From CAYXVU01 sp964468725 (GTDB lineage: Bacteria > Acidobacteriota > Blastocatellia > UBA7656), in contig CAYXVU010000067.1 of NCBI GenBank assembly GCA_964468725.1, forward strand, positions 1 to 25,572: a DNA stretch of 25,572 nucleotides, given 5' to 3'. The translations under genes were made by a program, and so were the position numbers. Under the pieces are notes generated by a model. It worked only from the letters and a program-made list of their open reading frames with translations, had not been told where the DNA came from and ran no database searches. Positions 1 to 8,510 of the stretch are shown piece after piece (the first letter of the stretch is position 1; the number at the start of each line of letters is the position of its first letter).

Positions 1-1269
1 GACATGGCCCAGCCTCTCCATATCCATGGCTGCCTGCTCAAGCAAGTCTTCTCTTTTCAGAAAAGCTATCGCAGCTTCGTGGCGGGCTGTTCCCGGTTGA
101 GGCTTGTTGGCTTCCTGCGTCTCGTCATCTTTAGAATTCTGTTTGACACTGTCTCTGAGAGTTCTACGCAGTTGAGTGACATTCAGACAGAGAGCCTTTT
201 CTGCATCTTTCAGAGCCGCTTCTCTTTCTCCCTCATCTTCGAGCTTGGCCACAAGAGGTATGATCTGTTCTTTAGCATAGGCGTATGCAGTTCTTGCTGA
301 GTCTTTAGGAGCATCAGCAAGAACAAGGTCTAACGCATCCTGAGAACGTTCTTTGAGTGATTCAATAATCAATTTAGCTTCTTCGCTTTGAGCCTCAAAA
401 AGAGCAGCCGCATCCTTGTGGTTATCACCATACTCAGCAGGACAGAGACGACCACGAGGATAGAGAGTCTTGGCCCAAATCGGGCCAGCTTCCACTCCTC
501 CTTTGTCGTTATCAGGCAAAAGATAAAACTTGCCAGATAATGCCAGTAATTCAGCCAATTGATTTTCACTGATGCTCGTGCCAGCTATTGCAATCGCGTT
601 GAATCCAAGCGCGGCGAGTGCCAGAGCATCAATGATACCTTCGACGATATACCAGTCCGGGCCGCCACAGAAAATGAGAAAAAGCGGCTTGTAACCTGAA
701 GGAAATTTATCGACGCTCGGATTGATATACTTGGGTTCGTCGTTGAGCTGCCGACGGATCAGCCCTTGAACCCTGCCGTGACTCCAAAAAGGTATCACGG
801 CTGAAGAGCCATTCCTGGTTGACCCAAGGAGGAATCGTTTCTGTAGCTCTTCATTAAAGCCGCGCCCCTTCCACCACTCGACGACGGAAGCATTATTCGC
901 AAGTGCCTGATGGCAGGCTTGGGCGTCCCGATGATAATCGGCCTCGCGGGCGCGCCTCTCCTCCGCTTTCTTAATCGCTTCAGGATCACGATCAGGCAAT
1001 TGGATTCCATACGCCCGCGCCATGTCGAGAGCCGATTTAATTCCCTTCTGCAAACCTTGAATCTCACCCCATAGATCGATCACATCACCGTGAGAGCCGC
1101 AGCCGTAACAATGGTAATGACCATCACTGTAAACCGAAAATGAAGGGGTTGACTCTTTGTGTAAAGGGCAGCAACCTACCAGTATTGCGCCCGACCGCTT
1201 CAGGTTTGTGCTTCGACTTGCAATCTCTTCGAGGCTGACTCGATTGCGGATGTAATGGAAGATGTTCAT
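1..1269 (-). CDS. CHC2 zinc-finger / Toprim DNA primase (3' end beyond window)
   Basis: A continuous open frame of 423 codons runs from an ATG at 1269 to base 1 with no stop, so the gene is incomplete at its C-terminus. The N-terminus has a DnaG-type CHC2 zinc site (C34, H37, C54, C57) in the context CCPLHKESTPSFS and HYHCYGCG. A Toprim domain follows, with an acidic residue at E210 (IVEGIIDAL) and a DxD pair at D253/D255 (LLPDNDKGG). The protein probably makes RNA primers for replication of the element. The last visible residues (AAIAFLKREDLLEQ onward) resemble, from memory, the linker to a P-loop helicase-like C-terminus in element-borne primases, but that part is off the window. GAGGT lies 8 nt before the ATG. 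It follows the excisionase-like gene by 66 bp, probably in one operon. The frame is intact, with no frameshift. Confidence 0.88.
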   Translation of the reverse strand, partial: MNIFHYIRNRVSLEEIASRSTNLKRSGAILVGCCPLHKESTPSFSVYSDGHYHCYGCGSHGDVIDLWGEIQGLQKGIKSALDMARAYGIQLPDRDPEAIKKAEERRAREADYHRDAQACHQALANNASVVEWWKGRGFNEELQKRFLLGSTRNGSSAVIPFWSHGRVQGLIRRQLNDEPKYINPSVDKFPSGYKPLFLIFCGGPDWYIVEGIIDALALAALGFNAIAIAGTSISENQLAELLALSGKFYLLPDNDKGGVEAGPIWAKTLYPRGRLCPAEYGDNHKDAAALFEAQSEEAKLIIESLKERSQDALDLVLADAPKDSARTAYAYAKEQIIPLVAKLEDEGEREAALKDAEKALCLNVTQLRRTLRDSVKQNSKDDETQEANKPQPGTARHEAAIAFLKREDLLEQAAMDMERLGHV

Positions 1270-1335
1270 AGTAACTGACCTCAGCCAATAAAACGGACGC
1301 CTGCTTTATATTCGGCAGCCGGAGAACCAGACTGT

Positions 1336-1551
1336 TCAGTTACTGGCAATATCATCTTCTCGCGCGGTGAGCGATTCCCGAATGATCCGGCTGACCTCGG
1401 AAGCCGGAACAAGTCGTCGCGCTCCGATTTTGCAGCTTGCGATCTTGCGTTCGGAAATCCACTTGCGAAGTGTCCATGGTGAAAGCGCCAGCATCTCGGC
1501 GGCAGTCTCTATGCTATAAACTCGATCTTCTTGCATAACGGTTGTTGACAT
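1336..1551 (-). CDS. Excisionase-like helix-turn-helix protein
   Basis: A 71-residue protein with a MerR/excisionase-type winged HTH (HTH_17 type). Residues 11-60 read VYSIETAAEMLALSPWTLRK then a short turn and KIGARRLVPASEV, the usual layout of small Xis and plasmid HTH proteins. Such proteins bind DNA and either direct excision with the integrase or repress the element's promoters. AGGAG lies 8 nt before the ATG. It is the first gene of the leftward operon with the primase, and its promoter carries a dyad symmetry that could be its own operator. The family call is good. Whether it acts as excisionase or repressor is inference. Confidence 0.75.
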   Translation of the reverse strand: MSTTVMQEDRVYSIETAAEMLALSPWTLRKWISERKIASCKIGARRLVPASEVSRIIRESLTAREDDIASN

Positions 1552-1586
1552 AATCCATGCTCCTGTGATTTAGTTACTCATTGCGA

Positions 1587-1606
1587 TCAGTATATACAAA
1601 TACTGA
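1587..1606. promoter_or_regulatory. Dyad operator candidate in the element's divergent promoter region
   Basis: A perfect inverted repeat, TCAGTAT - 6 nt - ATACTGA, overlaps the predicted -10 box of the leftward promoter. Its place between divergent genes next to an HTH gene suggests an autoregulatory operator. Binding is inference. Confidence 0.4.
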
Positions 1607-1616
1607 CTGGAAGCAA
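1589..1616 (-). promoter_or_regulatory. Sigma70-type promoter for the xis-primase operon
   Basis: On the minus strand TTGCTT (1611-1616) is followed after 16 nt by TATACT (1589-1594). It lies about 40 nt upstream of the HTH start codon. The -10 box is close to consensus and the spacer is slightly short. Confidence 0.5.
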
Positions 1617-1662
1617 GAAAACAGATTCAACAGGTAAAAAGCTGCGAACCTCAACAAACGTT

Positions 1663-2457
1663 ATGAAATCAAATATGAAGACAACCTCGGCAAGAAAAGA
1701 AAAGAAATCCAAGAAACCTCAGAGAACCATGCTGCCGCCACCGAAAGTGGCAGAACTGCTCGAACTGGTCAACCAGTTGCCACCTGAAGTGATTGATGTT
1801 GAACAGATAACAAAGAAAGTGATGAATGAAAATCCACAACTCGAAAACGAGGAGTTCAGTGAGAAGCTTATAAAAGAGTTCGAAGACCGACTGGCCCAAT
1901 TCCCGCAGAGCATACGCGACTTTGTTGGCTCGTTCAGAGACCCGAATAGCCCGTACATTCGACAAGACGCAACAAGAAGACTTAGCAGTCTGACGGATGC
2001 GCGAGGCTTCTTGACAGCAATAGCATTCAACAATGACTGCGCTAGTATGGAATTGGAGCTAGCCTCAAAGCGTATTACTGAAAGGGATATAACTCAGCGA
2101 TGGACTGCACCGGGCAGGCTGCTCTTACTCTCAGCGTTCCCCATTCCCATTATTGACCTGTCTATGAATAGTAAGGGTGAACTCGAATGGAATCTGAATG
2201 TTCTTTTCGAAGGTTTGCGAAAGGCAAGGATCACTCGTATTAGAAGATGCCGCGTATGCAATCTTTTCTTTTGGGCAGGTCGGATAGATCAACTTTGCTG
2301 TTCGAGTCAATGCTCAAACACCCACCGCCAGCGTGTATGGCGGGATAGATACCCGGAGCAATACAAACTACAGAGGGCCAATCGCGCAAATGAGATTGAG
2401 AAACAAAAAGAAATCTCAAGCAATAGCAAATCAAGTAAACAGAAAGGAGGTCGTTAA
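1663..2457 (+). CDS. CGNR-like zinc-finger protein of unknown function, upstream of integrase
   Basis: A 264-residue protein. The first 25 residues are very basic. A helical, acidic middle (about 28-180) has no family I recognise. A C-terminal cysteine cluster (C196, C199, C212/C213, C217) reads RRCRVCNLFFWAGR, then LCCSSQCSNTHRQRVWR. The order C-x2-C ... C-x3/4-C with a following basic helix resembles zf-CGNR proteins, which are thought to bind DNA. The tail is rich in Lys, Ser and Gln. No clear ribosome binding site precedes the ATG. M5 (1675) is an alternative start. The stop lies 1 nt before the integrase GTG, so the two are probably co-translated. A role in regulating integration is inference only. 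Confidence 0.7.
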   Translation: MKSNMKTTSARKEKKSKKPQRTMLPPPKVAELLELVNQLPPEVIDVEQITKKVMNENPQLENEEFSEKLIKEFEDRLAQFPQSIRDFVGSFRDPNSPYIRQDATRRLSSLTDARGFLTAIAFNNDCASMELELASKRITERDITQRWTAPGRLLLLSAFPIPIIDLSMNSKGELEWNLNVLFEGLRKARITRIRRCRVCNLFFWAGRIDQLCCSSQCSNTHRQRVWRDRYPEQYKLQRANRANEIEKQKEISSNSKSSKQKGGR

Positions 2458-2458
2458 C

Positions 2459-2461
<3 letters not shown>
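2445..2461 (+). promoter_or_regulatory. Ribosome binding site that sets the integrase start
   Basis: AGGAGG at 2445-2450 lies 8 nt before GTG 2459-2461. It is the strongest Shine-Dalgarno sequence in the element and lies within the end of the upstream gene. It favours the GTG over the in-frame ATG further upstream. Confidence 0.75.
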
Positions 2462-3731
<1,270 letters not shown>

Positions 3732-3748
3732 AAATTGTCAAAGGCAAA

Positions 3749-3778
3749 AAAGTAGCAGACCGTTTGAAACAGTGTCAA
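3749..3778 (-). promoter_or_regulatory. Promoter of tRNA-Val
   Basis: On the minus strand a perfect TTGACA (3773-3778) is followed after 18 nt by TACTTT (3749-3754) preceded by TGC, an extended -10 pattern. It would start transcription about 10 nt before the mature tRNA 5' end. Confidence 0.6.
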
Positions 3779-3967
3779 CTGGGAACTTTGGTCCTGTTGC
3801 CTTGTTTGGTATCAGATCATTCGGTATTCGGTCAGGACAGAACCCAGAGGGGACAAATAGAAACGGACAGACTCACCAGCCATAAACACCCGGCACGCCC
3901 GCGTCCATCCCGTTGGCTATTTTTTTTCTGGTCAACTGGGTTTCAAAGATAATGGACGGGTCTTGAT

Positions 3968-4945
3968 CTATTGTGCTTCATCGCGGGAGAGCAAGGCTGC
4001 ACCAATCAAGCCTGCCAAAGACCCGAGTCCCGCGGTGACGATTTCGCAATTGGCAAATGACGGCGGAAAAGCGCGGCGGCGGGTCTCTTTGATCGTTGGC
4101 TTCAAAATTAGGTCGCCTGCATCCATCACTCCCCCGCCCAAGACGATCATTTCAACATTCAACAGATTGATTGCCGCTGCCAAGGCGATGCCCAGAAACA
4201 TGCCTGTGCGCTCCATCATTAACTGCGCCATCTCATCCCCATTGCGCGCTGCTAAGGCGATGTCTTCGGTCGTAAATTCCCGGTCGCGCGGCAGCATCAA
4301 GGTTGAGAGGGATGACGTGCGATCTCGCAACAGCCGCTCGCGCGTGCGGCGCACGATATTGGGCGCAGAGGCGATGGTTTCCAGACAACCGATATTGCCA
4401 CAGACGCATTCGATGCCTTCCGGATCAATGGTCACATGCCCGAACTCGCCGGCAAAGCCGCCTGCCCCCCGATATAACTGCCCGTTGATAATCAAGCCTG
4501 CCCCGACGCCTGTTCCCAAGGTGACAAAAAAGACATGTTGTCGCCCACGCGCAGCTCCGGCTTGCAATTCGCCGTAGGCGGCGGCATTGGCATCGTTTTC
4601 GACGACCACCGGCAAGCCGCTCTCGCGTGACAGATCGGCAACGATTTGGTAACCGGAAAGATCGGGCAGGTTGGGCATGGATTCGATACGACCGGTTTGA
4701 CGATTCAGCAGTCCGGGAATGCCAACTCCGGCAGAGGCAACCCGTCCGCGCTCACCTGCCGCGTTACGCAGCTGGTCAATCAAGTCAACGATCTGTTTGA
4801 ACAGGCGCGCGGGGTTCTCTTTTTCTGTCTCCACACGCACTTGCTGGTCAAGGGTACCGGTCGGACTGACCAATCCGCCTTTAATTGTGGTGCCGCCGAC
4901 ATCAATACCAAGAAAGAGCCGATCTGTGTCTTGCGTATTTGCCAT
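3968..4945 (-). CDS. ROK-family sugar kinase, probably glucokinase
   Basis: A 325-residue cytoplasmic ROK protein that would phosphorylate glucose or a related hexose with ATP. Visible signatures are the N-terminal phosphate-binding loop DVGGTTIKGG (15-24), the catalytic Asp D118 in ENDANAAAYGE, the second phosphate loop LGTGVGAGL (143-151), the ROK zinc site (H170, C180, C182, C187; CVCGNIGCLE) and a late GGGV loop. No HTH precedes the kinase domain, so it is an enzyme rather than a ROK repressor. No good ribosome binding site precedes the ATG. Length is normal for bacterial ROK glucokinases. Fructokinase or N-acetylhexosamine kinase activity cannot be excluded. Confidence 0.9.
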   Translation of the reverse strand: MANTQDTDRLFLGIDVGGTTIKGGLVSPTGTLDQQVRVETEKENPARLFKQIVDLIDQLRNAAGERGRVASAGVGIPGLLNRQTGRIESMPNLPDLSGYQIVADLSRESGLPVVVENDANAAAYGELQAGAARGRQHVFFVTLGTGVGAGLIINGQLYRGAGGFAGEFGHVTIDPEGIECVCGNIGCLETIASAPNIVRRTRERLLRDRTSSLSTLMLPRDREFTTEDIALAARNGDEMAQLMMERTGMFLGIALAAAINLLNVEMIVLGGGVMDAGDLILKPTIKETRRRAFPPSFANCEIVTAGLGSLAGLIGAALLSRDEAQ

Positions 4946-5103
4946 AAAACTATGTTCAATGGGAGCCGTCTTCCCCCTCCCTTCTCGCTTCCGGCTATTG
5001 GTCTGCCGTCTATTGGTCGTCGCCTGATGAGCCGGTTGATTGAGGATAACAAAGGGTAGAAATCCCTGTCAATTTTTGCGCCGGTAAACCCTCGTTACAA
5101 AGG

Positions 5104-5655
5104 TTAATGGCCGTAAAATAGGCTGTGGAAAAGCTTGTGGAAAAGTAAATGGCGCAGAAACGGATTGCTAAAGACCGCCAACAGGGTGACCACCAACAAT
5201 CCTAAAAAGAGGGGACGCGACCATCGCAACCGCGCTGGCTGAGCGAGTGGCGGCGCGGTATTCCCGGCAGCAGACTGTGCCGTTGCTTGCGGGTCGGCTG
5301 CCGCCGCGTTGTCGATCCGGGCGATCAATCGGTAGCCAGTCTTAGGAATCGTTTCAATGATTCGCGGCCTGCGCGGATCGTCGCGAAAGATTTTTCGCAA
5401 CTCCGAAATGGCGCGCGACAAGACATGTTCGCTGACGTGGAGGTTGGCCCATACGGTTTCGAATAGGCGTTCTTTGGTTACTACGGTTCCCGGTTGCGCG
5501 GCCAGACAGACGAGCACGCGCATGATTTTCGGCTGTACCGAAAGCAGTTCTTCGCTCGTCGTAATGCGATTGAGTTGGGGCTGAATCCGCTTGCCTTCAA
5601 TCCAGAAATCATCTTCGAAGACATCCCGAACCGCCGACCGGCCGTTGCTTTGCAT
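5104..5655 (-). CDS. Winged-helix (OmpR/CadC-type) membrane-anchored regulator lacking a sensor domain
   Basis: A 183-residue protein with an N-terminal Trans_reg_C winged helix (about 15-113). The recognition region VSEHVLSRAISELRKIF and the wing IIETIPKTGYRL are typical of CadC/ToxR-like regulators. An Ala/Pro/Gln-rich linker (115-142) leads to one transmembrane helix (about 148-164) and then only some 18 further residues (LRHLLFHKLFHSLFYGH). Related acidobacterial proteins usually continue into a PD40 or TPR domain, which is missing here. Nothing in the next 158 bp looks like a lost domain. AGAGG lies 7 nt before the ATG. It is divergent from the secreted amidohydrolase and may control it. 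The target is unknown. Confidence 0.82.
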   Translation of the reverse strand: MQSNGRSAVRDVFEDDFWIEGKRIQPQLNRITTSEELLSVQPKIMRVLVCLAAQPGTVVTKERLFETVWANLHVSEHVLSRAISELRKIFRDDPRRPRIIETIPKTGYRLIARIDNAAAADPQATAQSAAGNTAPPLAQPARLRWSRPLFLGLLVVTLLAVFSNPFLRHLLFHKLFHSLFYGH

Positions 5656-5970
5656 GATTGTACCTCTGCCCGTTTGGTGTCAAATGTTGGGGGCAACGAT
5701 CATCTCGCACAGCCAACCGTACGTCAATATGTGACGGGCAGTTCGACGGCGGCTTTTCCTATGCCATCGCCAAAGGCAAAACTCAGAAAAAACTCAGAGA
5801 ATGATTACAAGGAATTGAAGAGAAACCCGGCCCGCGCGTCGTTGTCTATCCCGTGCGAGGCGGAGCAAAGTGCTGTCGGTCTTGTCGTCTTGCACGACTC
5901 GGTTGGGGGGTGAGGCCGATGTCTCGTCTTCCCCTTTTGCCAATCCCTTCTTATAGAGGAGAGCGAACTG
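5656..5970. promoter_or_regulatory. Divergent intergenic region between regulator and amidohydrolase
   Basis: 315 bp without a convincing gene. It holds a short dyad CGTCA - 5 nt - TGACG (5722-5736) and a near-tandem repeat of AACTCAGA (about 5779-5800). GAGGAG at 5956-5961 serves the amidohydrolase. Promoters of both genes must lie here, but I see no clear -35/-10 pair. Confidence 0.35.
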
Positions 5971-7254
5971 ATGAAAAGAGATTTGATTATCCTATGGGTT
6001 GCCCTGTGCGTAGCTCTGTGTCCAGCAGCGTCTTCAGCAGCCCCGCCCGTCGGATGCCTAACCGAACTCGAAGGAACGCAAACTCCCGTTCCCCGCGTGT
6101 ATCGGTTCATCAACGGTTTGTGGTTCGATGGTCAGGGGTTTCAACCGAAGACCGTTTACAGCGTGGATGGCCGCTTCGCCATGAAGTATCAAGGTGCGGT
6201 CGATCAGACCCTCGATCTGCAAGGGAAGTATGTCATTCCGCCTTTTGGAGAGGCGCACACGCACCATTTTATGGTGGGTATGGATTACCAAGCGCAAATG
6301 CTCACCTATCTGGTGCAAGGCATCTTCTATGCGAAAAACCCCAACAGCTTGTCGAAACTGACGGATCCGATTCGCGCCGCTTTCAACAAGCCAACCAGCA
6401 TTGATGTCATCTACGCCAACGGCGGATTGACGGGCAGCGGCGGACACCCCATTCAGATTTATGACTTCCTCACCGAACGCAAGGCTCTGCCCGGTTTGAC
6501 CAAAGAGCAGATGCCGGGTCAGGCCTATTTCGTGATTGATTCGGAGGCTGACCTCAAAGCGCAATGGCAGGCCATCAAAGCCGCCAAGCCCGACTTCATC
6601 AAGGTCTATTTGGAGTTCTCCGAAGAGTATGAGGCTCGTAAAGACGATGCCAAGTATTTCGGCCAAAAAGGTCTCAACCCCAAGTTGCTGCCGCAGATCG
6701 TGCGCTTCGCCCACCGCGACGGCTTGCGCGTTTCGGCGCACATCAATACGGCGATGGACTTTCACAATGCCTTACAAGCCGGAGTAGATGAAATTACCCA
6801 TCTGCCGCTGGCCAAAATCGGCGAGGCGGATGCCCGGCTGGCGGCGCGCAATCGCATCACTGTGGTGACGACCACCTTGAGCCACCGCAAGTCGGATCAC
6901 GTCACAGGGCTTGCGGAGATTCATCGCGAGAATCTCCGCCTGCTCCATCGCCTCGGCATTAAACTGGCGCTGGGCACGGACGACAACGGCAAGACCGTGC
7001 TGAGCGAAGCAGAGAATCTCCACAAACTTGGCGTCTTCGACTCTCTGACTTTGCTCAAGATGTGGACGGAGACAACCGCGCAGGCGATCTTTCCGCGTCG
7101 TAAGATCGGCTATCTCAAAGAGGGTTATGAGGCAAGCTTTCTGGCCTTGACCGCCAACCCGCTCGAAGATTTTCTTAATGTGAAAAAGATTGTCCTGCGC
7201 TTCAAACAGGGGCAGGTGATCGAAGTGCCCAACGATGCGCGGCTGCGGTTATGA
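5971..7254 (+). CDS. Secreted amidohydrolase-superfamily protein
   Basis: A 427-residue protein with a Sec-type signal peptide (about 1-24: MKRD, hydrophobic core, then SSAAPP). The metal-dependent amidohydrolase fold is shown by HxH at H96/H98 (GEAHTHHF), a likely bridging Lys in PDFIKVYLE, further His ligands in RVSAHINT and EITHLPL, and the late Asp in LGTDDN. The N- and C-terminal beta-sandwich parts (DLQGKYVIPPFGEAH; GYLKEGYEASFLAL) match the imidazolonepropionase/prolidase-like branch. It probably hydrolyses a small cyclic or amide compound outside the cytoplasm. The substrate cannot be read from the sequence. GAGGAG lies 9 nt before the ATG. Confidence 0.85.
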   Translation: MKRDLIILWVALCVALCPAASSAAPPVGCLTELEGTQTPVPRVYRFINGLWFDGQGFQPKTVYSVDGRFAMKYQGAVDQTLDLQGKYVIPPFGEAHTHHFMVGMDYQAQMLTYLVQGIFYAKNPNSLSKLTDPIRAAFNKPTSIDVIYANGGLTGSGGHPIQIYDFLTERKALPGLTKEQMPGQAYFVIDSEADLKAQWQAIKAAKPDFIKVYLEFSEEYEARKDDAKYFGQKGLNPKLLPQIVRFAHRDGLRVSAHINTAMDFHNALQAGVDEITHLPLAKIGEADARLAARNRITVVTTTLSHRKSDHVTGLAEIHRENLRLLHRLGIKLALGTDDNGKTVLSEAENLHKLGVFDSLTLLKMWTETTAQAIFPRRKIGYLKEGYEASFLALTANPLEDFLNVKKIVLRFKQGQVIEVPNDARLRL

Positions 7255-7304
7255 AGCAGTGAAGTTGCCGCTTGCTCCCTGCAACAGACGTTCTTCTTAT
7301 CAAC

Positions 7305-7337
7305 CGGGCTAGCCCGATAGTCCGTCACCGGCGGACT
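7305..7337 (+). terminator. Palindrome plus hairpin after the amidohydrolase, possible terminator
   Basis: A perfect 12-bp palindrome CGGGCTAGCCCG (7305-7316) is followed by AGTCCG - 7 nt - CGGACT (7319-7337). A run of five T lies about 8 nt later. This is a plausible but non-canonical terminator. Confidence 0.4.
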
Positions 7338-7353
7338 GATGAAAATTTTTCTC

Positions 7354-7429
7354 GCGGCGAAGGCTGAAAGAGACAAAGCGACACGAAGAATATTCTTTGT
7401 GAGCCTCTTTGTCTTTGCGCCTTCGCCGC
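7354..7429. repeat. Long imperfect palindrome (76 bp)
   Basis: Perfect 11-bp outer arms GCGGCGAAGGC (7354-7364) and GCCTTCGCCGC (7419-7429) enclose a second dyad centred on GAATATTC (7382-7401, one mismatch in ten). Between them lie related CAAAG/CTTTG tracts. It could be a long RNA hairpin or a small non-autonomous palindromic repeat. I saw no second copy in the window. It lies in a 359-bp stretch (7255-7613) that otherwise holds no gene. Confidence 0.6.
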
Positions 7430-7613
7430 CGGAAGATACTGACGGCCACCTCGCACTCCTGCCCGTCACCCTGCCGCGTTGGCGAGTGGTGAAATTGTGC
7501 TACAATCCCCCTGCCCTGAGAGCCGCTGGCCTGACGACACGAGACCGTGCGGAAGAAGCGGTGTCATCGCTTCTCTTCAATACAAGCGGCATTGGGTCTC
7601 AGGCTCTGTTGGT

Positions 7614-8228
7614 ATGGAAGAACTCCTTCGCACATACGGCGTGTGGGCGATCTTTTTCGGCGCTATGATCGAAGGCGATTTGACGCTCTTGCTCGCCGGA
7701 GTGATTGCTAAAGCCGGAGCCAGTGCTGGCGCGACCATCTTCACCTTAGAAGAAGTCTTGATTTGGGGTACGGTGGGCGGCTTCGTCGGGGACTCGCTCT
7801 CCTATTGGCTCGGTGCGCGCTTTCGCCATCACGTACAAGAGTGGCAAGTCTTCAAACGGGCACGCCCGCGCATCGAAAAGCTAATGGACAAATTTGGCGT
7901 GCTTTCGATCTTCATCGTCAAATACATTTACGGCATCCGCACCTGGAGCGCGATCTTTTGGGGGCTGGCGCAATTCGGTTATCCGCGCTTTGCCCTGCTC
8001 ACCTTAGCCAGCTGCCTCGTTTGGGTTGGCGTGCTGGCGGGACTTGGATTCACTTTCGCCGCGACAGTCGAGAAGCTGATCGGCGATCTGCAAAAGGTGC
8101 AAATCGCTCTGCTCGTCGTTGTCATCATCGTCATCGTCGTTTATGCCATCTCGCGGTTTGAACGCCGGGTTATCGAAGAGGACAAGAAATTCTTCGACAG
8201 CAATGAGGAAGAAAACTCCGAATCGTAG
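7614..8228 (+). CDS. DedA / VTT-domain family membrane protein
   Basis: A 204-residue polytopic inner-membrane protein. Hydrophobic segments occur near the N-terminus (VWAIFFGAMIEGDLTLLLAG), in the middle and at the C-terminus (IALLVVVIIVIVVYAISRF). DedA-type motifs are the early acidic IEGD re-entrant segment, GDSLSYWLGARF, and the conserved Arg in KYIYGIRTW. DedA proteins are linked to lipid-carrier or phospholipid transport across the membrane and to proton-motive-force maintenance. The frame is open 45 codons further upstream, but that extension is not DedA-like and runs into a non-coding-looking stretch. I therefore chose the ATG at 7614, although its ribosome binding site is weak. The acidic C-terminal tail is cytoplasmic. 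Confidence 0.85.
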   Translation: MEELLRTYGVWAIFFGAMIEGDLTLLLAGVIAKAGASAGATIFTLEEVLIWGTVGGFVGDSLSYWLGARFRHHVQEWQVFKRARPRIEKLMDKFGVLSIFIVKYIYGIRTWSAIFWGLAQFGYPRFALLTLASCLVWVGVLAGLGFTFAATVEKLIGDLQKVQIALLVVVIIVIVVYAISRFERRVIEEDKKFFDSNEEENSES

Positions 8229-8270
8229 CAATTGGCCATACAAGCTAGAGTAGCGAAGCGTTAGGCGAAG

Positions 8271-8317
8271 AGGCGCAGCGGCGACCTCTTGATCGGAAGC
8301 CTTCGCTGCCTGCGCCT
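8271..8317. repeat. GC-rich inverted repeat between dedA-like gene and kinase gene
   Basis: Arms 8271-8284 (AGGCGCAGCGGCGA) and 8303-8317 pair with one bulge around an 18-nt loop. There is no T run on either side. It could act as a transcript end or a repeat element. The rest of the 282-bp gap (8229-8510) shows nothing convincing. Confidence 0.35.
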
Positions 8318-8510
8318 TGATCCGCGCTCTGTTTGGTCATTCCTGATAGCGAATGTCCTAGCCGTAAGGATTGGCGTTGTCAGTCTTCCGCAGCCCCATT
8401 CTGCCTTTGAATCCGCAGGCAAAAAGTTGAACAATAGACTTTGCCAAAGCGTTTCGCTCTCTACGGGATGAAGAGCCTGTGGCAGTCTGAATGGCAAAGG
8501 TAAAGCGGTC

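Noticed and set aside
369..1067. Two short minus-strand frames (369-569 and 795-1067) that could be called small genes
   Set aside because: Both lie in other frames inside the 423-codon primase frame, which has clear zinc and Toprim motifs.
2333..2458. Upstream in-frame ATG extension of the integrase
   Set aside because: It overlaps the preceding gene by 125 bp, lacks a ribosome binding site, and the GTG at 2459 has AGGAGG at ideal spacing.
3764..3952. 62-codon plus-strand open frame after the tRNA
   Set aside because: No ribosome binding site, low-complexity composition, no recognisable motif, and it lies over the tRNA promoter.
7479..7613. 45-residue N-terminal extension of the DedA-like protein
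   Set aside because: The extension is not DedA-like and has no start signal. The family N-terminus begins at the ATG at 7614.
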